Shown: positions 7,490-15,658 of the stretch, in pieces
How positions within the stretch are numbered: position 1 is the first letter of the stretch
Layout of the letters: each line of letters starts with the position of its first letter
DNA from: Nitrososphaerota archaeon
Lineage (GTDB): Archaea; Thermoproteota; Nitrososphaeria; Nitrososphaerales; Gagatemarchaeaceae
NCBI GenBank assembly: GCA_005877225.1
Contig: VBPK01000142.1
Coordinates: 1-25,420 of the forward strand
DNA: 25,420 nucleotides
Reading direction: 5' to 3'
Translations under genes and position numbers: made by a program
Notes under the pieces: generated by a model
What the model saw: only the letters and a program-made list of their open reading frames with translations
The model's database searches: none
Told to the model about the DNA's origin: nothing

Positions 7490-7509
7490 CATTAACTTTG
7501 TCGTTAATG
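7490..7509. repeat. Inverted repeat before the EamA transporter gene
   Basis: CATTAAC (7490-7496) and GTTAATG (7503-7509) form a perfect 7-bp inverted repeat with a six-base loop. It lies 40 bases after the end of the small gene and 104 before the transporter start. It may be an operator or a transcript hairpin; it lacks a following T-tract, so a bacterial-type terminator is unlikely. Confidence 0.5.
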
Positions 7510-7613
7510 TTTCCGCCGCCTCGGCCAAGACGCTCTGCCAAGTCTTGTGAAACTCACCAGTCGTTAAAAGCGAACCACAGAGACCCGCGGGAAGCGCGGA
7601 GAATCGAGTAGCG

Positions 7614-8450
7614 TTGGTCAACCCCATCCCTGCCTTGATCGCGGCGTTAATCTGGGCGTTCAGCCCCATCTACTACGGCGTCTACCTTAAGAAGTTCGGA
7701 ATGCTTACTCTGAACTTCATCAGGACGTCGCTAGGCGCCGGTGTACTTCTTCTCCCGGCGCTTTACTTCGGCTTTCAGGAGGGGGCGATCTTCGCCGTCC
7801 TGAGCGGAGTAATTACCCTCGCGGTCGGAGACTCTCTATTTCTCATCTCGATTCGAGAGGTGGGGGCGTCGGTCGCGACTCCCGTCGTCTACACCTACGT
7901 CTTGCTGATCCAGCTGACTGCCTTCTCGGTGGGCGAGTCGGTGGTCGTCGCGAACATCGTGAGCGCGACCCTGATCATACTGGGGGTCTTGCTCCTTTCG
8001 CGCGGCGGCAGCCGAGCGCCGAGGATCAAGGGGATCATAATCGCCCTTGGTGCTTCCCTAATCTGGACGGTGGGGCAGGATCTCTTGAAGGTCGCGTCAT
8101 CTGCCGGGCTTCATTTCGTCACCCTCGCTTTCGTTCGAGACGGCTCCGCAGCGATAGCCCTCGGTCTGACACTCATTGTCAGGGGGCACCCCCTCTCCAC
8201 CTTCAAGAAGGTCACGCCACGGGAGGGAGGATATCTCGCCCTAGTTTCCATCAGCGACCTCGCGCTCGGCTCCGCGATCTACGTCTACTCGGTCTCCACG
8301 ACAGGGCTGGCCCTCACCGTGATTCTCACGAGCCTCTCCCCCTTCCTCACGCAGGTCTTCTCCAAGTTGCTCGGGAAGGAGACGCCGACGAACATGGATA
8401 TTCTGGCGGGCTTCCTGATCGTTCTCGCGCTAGTGATCGTCACAATCTAG
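7614..8450 (+). CDS. EamA-type drug/metabolite transporter
   Basis: Integral membrane transporter of the DMT superfamily, substrate unknown. The 278 residues form ten membrane helices as two similar five-helix halves: the first begins PIPALIAALIWAFSPIYYGV and the second GIIIALGASLIWTVGQDLLK, the repeated (A/G)xxAxIW pattern being typical of EamA domains. Helix 4 region (VGASVATPVVYTYVLLIQLT) and its counterpart (TTGLALTVILTSLSPFLTQV) are also paired. TTG 7614 starts just before the first helix and makes a complete protein; a TATA-like GTTAAAAG at about 7563 would give a leader of roughly 25 bases. A 14-TM MFS gene follows after 60 bases in the same direction. Confidence 0.85.
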   Translation: MVNPIPALIAALIWAFSPIYYGVYLKKFGMLTLNFIRTSLGAGVLLLPALYFGFQEGAIFAVLSGVITLAVGDSLFLISIREVGASVATPVVYTYVLLIQLTAFSVGESVVVANIVSATLIILGVLLLSRGGSRAPRIKGIIIALGASLIWTVGQDLLKVASSAGLHFVTLAFVRDGSAAIALGLTLIVRGHPLSTFKKVTPREGGYLALVSISDLALGSAIYVYSVSTTGLALTVILTSLSPFLTQVFSKLLGKETPTNMDILAGFLIVLALVIVTI

Positions 8451-8510
8451 GAAAATCTTCGCAAACGTTTAGGAATCCTCCACTTCGCGCCTCTCCTCTG
8501 AGCATACAGG

Positions 8511-9947
8511 ATGGAATACAAGTACGTCGTCTTGACTAACACCACGATTGGGGTCTTCATGGCGGTGCTGGACTCCAACATAGTTCTAATCTCCCTCCCC
8601 ACGATAATCAGGGACCTCCCCGCCACGACGACCTTCGACGGCCTCTGGGTGATAATGGGCTACACCCTCATAACGGCGACACTCCTCCTGACGTTCGGGA
8701 GGCTCTCAGACCTCTTCGGGAGGGTCCGACTCTACAATATCGGGTTCGCTATCTTCACCCTCGGTTCGGGGTTGTGCAGCATCTCGCCTAACGGGATCAG
8801 CCTGGTCCTCTTTCGCCTCGTGCAGGGGACCGGGGGAGCGCTCGTCTTCGCGAATAACGCGGCAATCCTCACCGACGCCTTTCCCGTGACGGAGAGGGGG
8901 CGAGCGATAGGCATCAACCAGATCGCGGGGACGGCTGGTTCGGTCCTAGGACTCGTGGCCGGAGGCGTCCTGACCGCCTACCTCGGATGGAGGTCGATAT
9001 TCTGGATCAACCTTCCCGTGGGAGTCTTCGGAACCGCCTGGGCGTACACCCGATTGAAGGAGATAGGAGTGCGGACGAAGGGGGAGAAGCTCGACCCGGT
9101 CGGCAATGGCCTCTTTGCGATCGGTCTCTCACTCTTCCTTTTGGGCCTCACCTTGGGCGCCCTCACGGGCTGGAGCCTGGCCTATGAGGGAGTCATGGTG
9201 GCTGGGCTTCTCTCTCTGCTTCTCTTTGTCTATCTCGAGCGGAAGGTCAAATATCCGATGATGGACCTGGCACTCTTCAGGATCAGGGACTTCTCATCCG
9301 GAATCTTCAGCAACCTGCTCGCCTCGGTGTCGCGGGGTGCCGTCTCGCTGGTCCTCGTCTTCTACTTCCAGGGAGCCTTGGGGCTCGACGTCCTGACCGC
9401 TGGCCTCCTCCTGATCCCTTTCTCGATCGCCTTTGTGATGTTTGGTCCACTGAGTGGATTCCTCTCGGACAAGTATGGCGCTCGAAGTTTTAGCACAGCC
9501 GGACTCTTGATCTCCTCCTCCGCCTTCTTCTGGTTCTCCATCTTCCCCTTCGGCGCATCGTACGGCCTGCTCGTCCTCCCTATGATCTTGGCAGGAGCGG
9601 GTGCGGGGATCTTCGTGGCGCCGAACGCCGCCTCGATCATGAATGCTGCCCCGGTGAATCGGAGGGGGATCGCGTCGGGGATGTCCTCAACATTAGTCAA
9701 CACCGGGTTTCTGCTCAGTCTGGGAATGGCCTTCGCGATAATGGCGGCGAGCGTCCCAATCAGCACCCTTCAAGCGATCTTCGCCGGGGTGCAGGTCCAG
9801 CTCGACCCCACGAAGCTGGACCTCTTCATCAACTCGATGCGCAAGATCTTTCTCCTCATGGGAATTTTCAGCCTCGTCGCAGCGGTTCCCTCCTGGAAGA
9901 GGGGACCGAGAGGGGCCAAGCGGAGCGAGCAGGGCGGAGTCGACTGA
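8511..9947 (+). CDS. MFS transporter, DHA2 (14-TM) type
   Basis: Proton-coupled exporter-like permease of 478 residues in the cytoplasmic membrane. It shows the DHA2 (EmrB/QacA) plan of 14 helices: LDSNIVLISLPTI at 20-32 (motif D1), GRLSDLFGRVRLY at 63-75 (motif A, conserved Asp and Arg), FRLVQGTGGAL at 101-111 (motif B) and AGTAGSVLGLVAGGVL (motif C of exporters). FRIRDF after the central loop is also typical. ATG 8511 is placed before the first helix; a weak TATA-like element lies near 8465. The C-terminal tail is short and basic. The stop lies seven bases from the end of the convergent herA gene. Multidrug or metabolite export is likely; the substrate cannot be read from sequence. Confidence 0.9.
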   Translation: MEYKYVVLTNTTIGVFMAVLDSNIVLISLPTIIRDLPATTTFDGLWVIMGYTLITATLLLTFGRLSDLFGRVRLYNIGFAIFTLGSGLCSISPNGISLVLFRLVQGTGGALVFANNAAILTDAFPVTERGRAIGINQIAGTAGSVLGLVAGGVLTAYLGWRSIFWINLPVGVFGTAWAYTRLKEIGVRTKGEKLDPVGNGLFAIGLSLFLLGLTLGALTGWSLAYEGVMVAGLLSLLLFVYLERKVKYPMMDLALFRIRDFSSGIFSNLLASVSRGAVSLVLVFYFQGALGLDVLTAGLLLIPFSIAFVMFGPLSGFLSDKYGARSFSTAGLLISSSAFFWFSIFPFGASYGLLVLPMILAGAGAGIFVAPNAASIMNAAPVNRRGIASGMSSTLVNTGFLLSLGMAFAIMAASVPISTLQAIFAGVQVQLDPTKLDLFINSMRKIFLLMGIFSLVAAVPSWKRGPRGAKRSEQGGVD

Positions 9948-9954
9948 CGAGGGC

Positions 9955-12900
9955 CTACTTGCGTGACCTGAGGTACTCCGCGACCAGAGATTCGTTGTTC
10001 TCGGTCCGGACGAAGACAGGGACACCCTTCTGCTTTGTCGCCTTGTAGGAGACGAAGATCCACTCTCCGCTCTCGAGCTGCGCGGACCTCTCGAGGACTT
10101 CGTAGGGGAGTGCGAAAGAGTCTGCGACGACCATCCTGTCATACATCCGGGGGAGTGTGCTCACGAAGTAGCTGTGAAGCTGCTGCAGAGCGGAGACGTT
10201 CAGGTGGGCGACCCTCTGCGTCGCGAGCCAGCAGTGGACCCTGTACTTTCGACCCTGCCTCAGGAGGGCCTCGACCTGGATGTTTGAGGTCATCGTCATC
10301 TGCTTATCGTTGGGGTTGTCGGGTATGTACTCCTGCGCTTCGTCGAGCACGATGAGGATGCGCCCCCTGTTCCCGAGCCTCTTGCGGAGGTACAACAGCC
10401 TGCTGATCAGCCTGCTCGCAGCCATCCTAGCGTGAAGAGGGTCAGGAAGGTAGAGGATGTTCAGTCTGGGAGCCTTGGAGGTCGCGAGCTCGTACGCCAG
10501 CTTCTCGGGCGTCAGCCCGCCCTCCTTTGTACCCCTCTCTGCTTTCTCTGTCATAATCTTCTCAAGAATCTGTTCCGCCTCGAGTCTGATCCCCGACTTC
10601 TCATGCGACTTGACGCGTATCTCCTCGAGGAGGGCTGTGAGAGCCTTCTTGGCGTCGTCGTCAAGGTCGGAGAGACGGGTGGCCGGCTGCAGCCCCCTAG
10701 CGGTATAGAAATCGGATGAGAGCTTCTCGAGGGCGATGATCGCGGTGGTCCCCCCTGCCTTGGCGTCGCCGACCGTCTTCTCGAGTAAAGTCTGTATCCA
10801 GGCTAGGTCGAGACCACCCGCCTCCTGCAGCGCGAGCCTCTCGACCACGCCAGCCTTGTAGAGGCCCTCTAGGACCTTCTGGATCTCCCGGGGCCCCACT
10901 TCGTCCTCGAGACTCTCGGGAATCGCCTGGGAGTTGTAGAACTGCCCCGCGTCTTCGATAAGCTCGTTTGTGAGTATTCTCCCGCCCGAGGCGAGAAGGT
11001 CCACGAGATGTACAGCATACTCCCCCGCCACATCAAAGATCACGATAGTGAGGTCTTCCTCCGACTTTGCTGCCATCCTCACGAGGGAGCTGGTCAAATT
11101 CGACTTCCCAACGCCAGTATTGTGGCAAAAGACCCCGCCGAAGCCTGCGAGGAAGTTCTCCGCCCCGGGCACAGAGACGTCGTAGACGAACTCGGAGGTG
11201 GAATCGACGGGTTCGATATCCAGCACCTCGAAGAAGGCCAGACCGGACTCGGTAAGATCCTCTATGCCCGTCAGCGTCCGAGGGAGGTCAATCAGGAGCT
11301 GGCTCGCCTGAATTTTGTCATCTGACCTGACGATGTACCTCCCCATACTCATCCTGTAGAAACCATCGTGTCTGGCTTCTTCAGTATTTTTCGCCGATGA
11401 CCCGGCGTACTCTGCGAGGGTGGAGAGCTTCGACCTGAGCTCCTCGAGCAGGCGCGGGTTGACGCCTCTCTTCCAACTCGAGAGATGCGACGGATGAGTG
11501 TAGAGTTGCGCCAGAGTGGCAGGCAGTTCTGCGGCGGGGAACAAGGGTTCACTTCTCCTTCTCCTTCTGAAGCTAAAGTCCCTATCGAGAATGTCAGCGG
11601 GACGCGGGAACTTCAACTGATGCCTTAGCCTTGAACTAACGTGCCTTCCTTCTATGACGATCGGTTCCGTGTATCTCCACCTTGACGTCGTTCCGACGCA
11701 GCCCTCCATTAGTAGCATGTACATGATGTCGTTCATCAGCGCCGGGGAGACAGTCACCCCGTAATCTCCTTCGACCCAGGCGCGGAGGAATTCTCCTCTT
11801 ATCTTGGGAGGTGAATTCAGGATTATCGAGGGCACCCTTTTGTTTCCCGCCCCAGTTCCCACCCATCGCGTGAAGAGTTCAGCTAGAAGCCTGTGTGAGA
11901 AGGATACTCTGATTCCTCCACTACCGTGCTGGTGGATGCTTGCCGTTATCCCGAACCGCTCGATTAGAGTCGCTACTATTTCATTGAGAATGTGTTCGTC
12001 CTTCTTCCCGAGCGTAAATACGATTCTGTATGATTGACCCGGCTTGACTTGCGCATGGCCTTCTGCAACGTAGTATCCGAGCAGCCGGGCAACCGCCGCG
12101 TCGACTTCGAGTTTTGTTGGGAGGTCAGATCTGCATCCTTTGTACGAGATTCGCGCCTTTCTCGAAACCTCCTTGGGTAGCAGATGGGCGCTCGCGAGGG
12201 GGACGACTCCCTTGCTTCGCCACCACCAATCCCTCCATGAGTTCCGTCGGTCGATTAACCCTCTCGCAATCCCTTCCCTGGGAATCCCTCGGAGCGTTAT
12301 CCCCTCAGAATCTGACCCCGAGAAGAATTCTAACAGGTCGACGGTAGGATTCTCCGAGGGGGTTTGTGGGACGTTTCGTGACCCCACCAAGTAGTCTCCC
12401 TTTCTTATCTCAGACGCCGCAGCGACGCAGACTCTACCGTTCTTAACCACAAAGAGAGAATGAGCAGGTGTGACGGCGACGCTCCTTCCGGTCCGCAGGT
12501 TGAACCTGAGCAGCTTCCCCTCGTACCTGTGCCTGAATACGTATTGCAGGGGGGCCCACTTCACCTCGAACGTCTTTTGGTCAAAGCAGACAACCTCAAT
12601 GGAGGAGGTGAAGACCGGACCCTCGTCCGTCGCACTGTAGAATGGATCTACCAGCTCTCCTATCTTGGCAATTCCGACGAAACCATTTCGCCGATAAATG
12701 ATCGGTTCTGAATAATCGACGCTGAAACCGAAGAAACCTGAGTGGTATCGGACGAGGTTTTCTAAGTTGATCTTTAGGGGGAGGTCAAAACCTATCATCG
12801 TCCCGATCCTCTCCCCCTTCTCGAAGCAGAGGAACCTCTCAACAGCCCTCTTAGAGAGAAGGAAGGCACGAGCCCCTGCGAGTGGGGCCAGACGGGTTCG

Positions 12901-13356
12901 TTCGAAGTTCACCTCGCCGTCTTGGACCTTCGTGATGTACCATGTCGGAATCGCCCACAGGTCAATCCAGGTCTCCTGCGACTTTCCCCAGCTCTCGTTG
13001 ATCGTGTCGAGGTACTCTTTCCGGAGGACCGTTGGCATCGAGACGTCCATCCCGAGCTGCTGGTAGTGGGTCGGGTTGATCGAGACGACCTCGAAGATGA
13101 CGTGGGAGAGGCGACCCTTCACCTCCCTCTCTATCGCGATGAAGCTGGGGTAATACAGCCTGTCGAGGGCCTCGTAGCTGAACTTCGCCTCCACGACCGC
13201 GACCATGTTTGAGACTGTGATCTCCCTGCCGTCTCCCTTTGAGGTCCTGGTCTGCACGGTCATCCTTCGCAGTCTGGCCTCGAAAGTTCCGTTCATGCTG
13301 TCGCAAACCCAGGATTCTTCGCCGCCGCCCAACCTAGTCACCGTAGCTCGCTGCAC
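9955..13356 (-). CDS. herA: HerA DNA-translocating ATPase with in-frame intein
   Basis: Hexameric FtsK/HerA-type ATPase that works with the NurA nuclease to resect DNA ends for recombination. The 1133-residue product is about 598 residues of HerA plus a 535-residue intein. Host parts: an N-terminal HAS-like beta domain (1-200); a Walker A motif rebuilt by splicing as GFFGF plus TGVGKSN; Walker B LIVLDEAQEYI (1001-1011); RQGRKYRVHCWLATQRVAHL (sensor region); and a C-terminal LPRMYDRMVVADSFAL. The middle ATPase domain contains the usual helical insertion. The gene overlaps the end of nurA by 23 bases, so the two are coupled. Mre11 and Rad50, often in this operon in other archaea, are absent from the window. 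The protein cannot bind ATP until the intein is removed. Confidence 0.93.
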   Translation of the reverse strand: MQRATVTRLGGGEESWVCDSMNGTFEARLRRMTVQTRTSKGDGREITVSNMVAVVEAKFSYEALDRLYYPSFIAIEREVKGRLSHVIFEVVSINPTHYQQLGMDVSMPTVLRKEYLDTINESWGKSQETWIDLWAIPTWYITKVQDGEVNFERTRLAPLAGARAFLLSKRAVERFLCFEKGERIGTMIGFDLPLKINLENLVRYHSGFFGFSVDYSEPIIYRRNGFVGIAKIGELVDPFYSATDEGPVFTSSIEVVCFDQKTFEVKWAPLQYVFRHRYEGKLLRFNLRTGRSVAVTPAHSLFVVKNGRVCVAAASEIRKGDYLVGSRNVPQTPSENPTVDLLEFFSGSDSEGITLRGIPREGIARGLIDRRNSWRDWWWRSKGVVPLASAHLLPKEVSRKARISYKGCRSDLPTKLEVDAAVARLLGYYVAEGHAQVKPGQSYRIVFTLGKKDEHILNEIVATLIERFGITASIHQHGSGGIRVSFSHRLLAELFTRWVGTGAGNKRVPSIILNSPPKIRGEFLRAWVEGDYGVTVSPALMNDIMYMLLMEGCVGTTSRWRYTEPIVIEGRHVSSRLRHQLKFPRPADILDRDFSFRRRRRSEPLFPAAELPATLAQLYTHPSHLSSWKRGVNPRLLEELRSKLSTLAEYAGSSAKNTEEARHDGFYRMSMGRYIVRSDDKIQASQLLIDLPRTLTGIEDLTESGLAFFEVLDIEPVDSTSEFVYDVSVPGAENFLAGFGGVFCHNTGVGKSNLTSSLVRMAAKSEEDLTIVIFDVAGEYAVHLVDLLASGGRILTNELIEDAGQFYNSQAIPESLEDEVGPREIQKVLEGLYKAGVVERLALQEAGGLDLAWIQTLLEKTVGDAKAGGTTAIIALEKLSSDFYTARGLQPATRLSDLDDDAKKALTALLEEIRVKSHEKSGIRLEAEQILEKIMTEKAERGTKEGGLTPEKLAYELATSKAPRLNILYLPDPLHARMAASRLISRLLYLRKRLGNRGRILIVLDEAQEYIPDNPNDKQMTMTSNIQVEALLRQGRKYRVHCWLATQRVAHLNVSALQQLHSYFVSTLPRMYDRMVVADSFALPYEVLERSAQLESGEWIFVSYKATKQKGVPVFVRTENNESLVAEYLRSRK
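11119..12723 (-). mobile_element. HerA intein with LAGLIDADG endonuclease
   Basis: In-frame protein intron covering HerA residues 212-746 (535 residues). Splice blocks are visible: Ser1 in SVDYSEPII at the N-junction, block B TPAH (296-299, TxxH), and the C-junction VYDVSVPG...GVFCHN followed by Thr+1. The splicing residues (Ser1, TxxH His, penultimate His, terminal Asn, +1 Thr) are all present. A homing endonuclease sits between them, with two dodecapeptide motifs: LLGYYVAEG (425-433) and FLRAWVEGD (523-531), whose acidic residues are kept, so cutting activity is plausible. Joining the exteins restores a perfect Walker A motif, which confirms the limits. Insertion in a P-loop is a known intein habit. 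Confidence 0.93.
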
Positions 13357-15112
13357 CTCTCACCCTTGCCTCTTCCGACTCGAGTCGCTGCTCCCTGAAG
13401 GTGCTCACGACCCCCGAGACGAGTTTCCTCCTCGACATCCTCCCCACCCGGAGGTCGGCGACGCCGCGAAGTGAGCTTCTCATCAGGCGAACCTCGGTCT
13501 TCACCGCCTTGTCGGCCAGATAGAGGAGCTGGTTGTGCCCGAACGCCTCCGAGACCTCTGGGTTGTCCGTCATGGAGAGTATGTAGAGGGCGAGGTTCGA
13601 GAGGCTTGCTCCCTTCCCGGGCTCGAAGTAGGGCCTCACCTCTGCCACGCCCCCCTTCTCCTCAACCTCAAGCCTGTTGTCGGTCGTGTCGTATCGTCCG
13701 TCGAGGACTCTGTCAAAGAGGAAGACGGAGGAGCGGAGATGCGGGTCTGTCCTCAGAGTCCTCAGCTGGAAGAAGCCGCGAGTGAAGAGTCCCTCCCTCG
13801 AGACGACCTTTCGCGCCGCGAAGAAATTTGGCCTCTTCTCATCCCTCCAGCGCATCGTCGAGAAGCATGCGTCATACCCGAAGGTCCTCCACGGCGTCTT
13901 GACTGAGAGATTCGTAGAACTCAGGATGGATAGAAAGGCCTTGTCGTTGTTTATCCTAGGCACGGGGCTCCGCGGCCTGACGTATGCCCTCTCCTCCGCG
14001 AACGGGAGGGCGGCGCGAGTGATATCGGTGGCTGTCGTGTCCTTGGCTATACCGATCAGGAGCGCCCTCCTCTTCTGCGCGACCTCGCACAGATACTCGA
14101 GGAGCAGTAGCGAGATTGTATTGACATCGAAGACCGTCAGCCAGCGGTCTTTCGGAAGCAGAAGAGGATGCGCACCGACCTCGAAGACCAACTTCCCATA
14201 GTTCGACGCGAGTGTAGTGAGTCTCTGCCAATAGCTTCTGACGTCCTCTCTCAGTTTGACACCGCTACCGCTCGAATCAGAGAGCAGCGTGCCGTCGAAC
14301 TTGGCGTCGAGCTTCCTGAGGCCCGCGACTGCCTTCTCCACATCGCGTCTCTCGACCAGGAGGGCAGAGGCAAGCTGGGAAAAAGAGAGGTCCGACTCCA
14401 TAAGACTCCTCAGGACGGCGTACTTCAGGAATCGCGGGCGGGCCGGAACAGGCACCCAAGGTGCCCCGAGGGATAGGCCGAGTCTCAGGTCAAGCATGGA
14501 GACCCTGCTCCCTCCGAACACCAACTCGGTGAGGTTGCTGCTCACCCTGCTCTTCAGTAGAATCCTGTAGTCGCGAGAGAGGGTTGAATGGGTCCCGGAG
14601 ATCGGCCGGTCAAGGAAGATGATTCTTGACTTCTCGACTGCCTTGAGAGCTAGGTAGAGCTCGCCCAAGGTCATGAACGCGTTCGGTATCCTCTCTATCG
14701 AATGTTCGAGCTCTATGTCTCCTTCTGGGAGGTCCGGCATTACTGAGATTACGTCTTCCAGCCATAGGGGGATGGCGGAGGTTGCTGACAGCTTCGCCTC
14801 ACGCCGCGCCTCCTTCAATTCGAACTTGACATCCTCTCCGACGATGAAGGGACAGGAGTAGGCGGTGGCGTTCGAGTAGAAGAGCATCATCTGGAGGCGT
14901 TCATCGTAGTCTCTCGAGCCATCGACGCCGGTGGCGATGTGCTCCCCCTCGCCAAAGTACTTCCGCGCCAGAGAGGAGGCGCCAACCGAGTCCAGCCCGA
15001 TCGTGAGCCCCATTAGGTCGTCTCGCTGACTGAACGCATCCAGCCGCTTCTCGAACTCCGAAACAAGCTGTGAGGTCTGCTGCGAAAGTTTCTCAGCGAT
15101 TTCGCTGGACAT
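13334..15112 (-). CDS. nurA: NurA 5'-3' nuclease
   Basis: Nuclease partner of HerA in DNA end resection. The NurA core is recognised from ATGVDGSRDYDERL (Asp71, counting from GTG 15133), IIFLDRPISG (Asp175), LLIGIAKDTTATDI (Lys364, Asp365) and late YDACFS and DNRLEV segments, which supply the acidic metal-binding site. Near 592 residues it is clearly longer than the 330-450 usual for NurA; residues about 200-330 look like an inserted helical, perhaps winged-helix domain (LMESDLSFSQLASALLVERR). ATG 15112 is preferred over GTG 15133 because GAGGTG (15121-15126) sits eight bases ahead, but TATA spacing would put the RNA start near 15120. The 3' end overlaps herA by 23 bases. Confidence 0.87.
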   Translation of the reverse strand: MSSEIAEKLSQQTSQLVSEFEKRLDAFSQRDDLMGLTIGLDSVGASSLARKYFGEGEHIATGVDGSRDYDERLQMMLFYSNATAYSCPFIVGEDVKFELKEARREAKLSATSAIPLWLEDVISVMPDLPEGDIELEHSIERIPNAFMTLGELYLALKAVEKSRIIFLDRPISGTHSTLSRDYRILLKSRVSSNLTELVFGGSRVSMLDLRLGLSLGAPWVPVPARPRFLKYAVLRSLMESDLSFSQLASALLVERRDVEKAVAGLRKLDAKFDGTLLSDSSGSGVKLREDVRSYWQRLTTLASNYGKLVFEVGAHPLLLPKDRWLTVFDVNTISLLLLEYLCEVAQKRRALLIGIAKDTTATDITRAALPFAEERAYVRPRSPVPRINNDKAFLSILSSTNLSVKTPWRTFGYDACFSTMRWRDEKRPNFFAARKVVSREGLFTRGFFQLRTLRTDPHLRSSVFLFDRVLDGRYDTTDNRLEVEEKGGVAEVRPYFEPGKGASLSNLALYILSMTDNPEVSEAFGHNQLLYLADKAVKTEVRLMRSSLRGVADLRVGRMSRRKLVSGVVSTFREQRLESEEARVRGAASYGD

Positions 15113-15139
15113 CGGCCCTGCACCTCTTTCCACCGCGAT

Positions 15140-15150
15140 TTAACTTAAAA
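15140..15150 (-). promoter_or_regulatory. TATA box of the nurA-herA operon
   Basis: The minus strand reads TTTTAAGTTAAAT here, about 30-35 bases before ATG 15112. The RNA would start at about 15115-15120, giving a very short leader. It is the only AT-rich element upstream of nurA. Confidence 0.5.
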
Positions 15151-15182
15151 GGAGCAACGCCGACGATCTCGACCTACCACAC

Positions 15183-15194
15183 ACGTTAATAAAG
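15183..15194 (+). promoter_or_regulatory. TATA box of the 15219 gene
   Basis: ACGTTAATAAAG lies about 30 bases before ATG 15219, the spacing expected for a leaderless archaeal transcript. It faces away from the nurA promoter about 40 bases away. Confidence 0.5.
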
Positions 15195-15218
15195 AGAGGA
15201 GGCGGAAAGAACGTTTGC

Positions 15219-15548
15219 ATGAAGATATTCTTGGAACACGAACTGCCAAGAAAGTTGAGGTACGCCAGAGTTTACCTCGAAGTCGGAAACGCATCTCTCT
15301 ATGTTTCCGTCGACGGGTCGCGGGCAAGTTGGTTCGGCAGCATCGGAGGGCGGAGGAGGGAGGCGGTCTCGATCTCGGACAGCGAATACGCCAGGTATCG
15401 GGCGGCGACACCCGCCACAGAGCTGATCGACGAGGAGAGAGGAAGGGTCATCCTGAGGAATAAGGAGGGGTTCGATGAAGAATGGTCGATGCCTCGCTGG
15501 GTTCTTACCGGATTCAGAAGGTCGAAAGAGAAGAGAAAAGAGAAGTAA
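15219..15548 (+). CDS. Hypothetical protein, basic tail
   Basis: Soluble protein of 109 residues. The first 75 residues look like beta strands and turns (KLRYARVYLEVGNASLYVSV, then WFGSIGG), followed by EERGRVILRN, a tryptophan-containing WSMPRWVLTGF and a very basic C-terminus (RRSKEKRKEK), which might contact nucleic acid. There is no cysteine and no recognised catalytic motif. ATG 15219 fits the TATA spacing of a leaderless mRNA. It is divergent from nurA-herA and precedes the nucleotidyltransferase-like gene by 110 bases. I do not recognise the family; a DNA-repair link is suggested only by position. Confidence 0.62.
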   Translation: MKIFLEHELPRKLRYARVYLEVGNASLYVSVDGSRASWFGSIGGRRREAVSISDSEYARYRAATPATELIDEERGRVILRNKEGFDEEWSMPRWVLTGFRRSKEKRKEK

Positions 15549-15625
15549 GAAAAGGTCGTCAAGGGCCGCCGCCTCGACCCAATTTAACAGCTTCGTGTTG
15601 ACGGGCACCGATGTGAAAACAGGGC

Positions 15626-15642
15626 TTAAATCGAGGATTTAA
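15626..15642. promoter_or_regulatory. Inverted repeat over the promoter of the nucleotidyltransferase gene
   Basis: TTAAATC (15626-15632), GAG, then GATTTAA (15636-15642): perfect 7-bp arms with a three-base centre. It lies 17-33 bases before ATG 15659, exactly where the TATA box of a leaderless transcript should be. It may be simply the TATA box or an operator that covers it. Confidence 0.55.
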
Positions 15643-15658
15643 CAGAGAATCTCCCACG

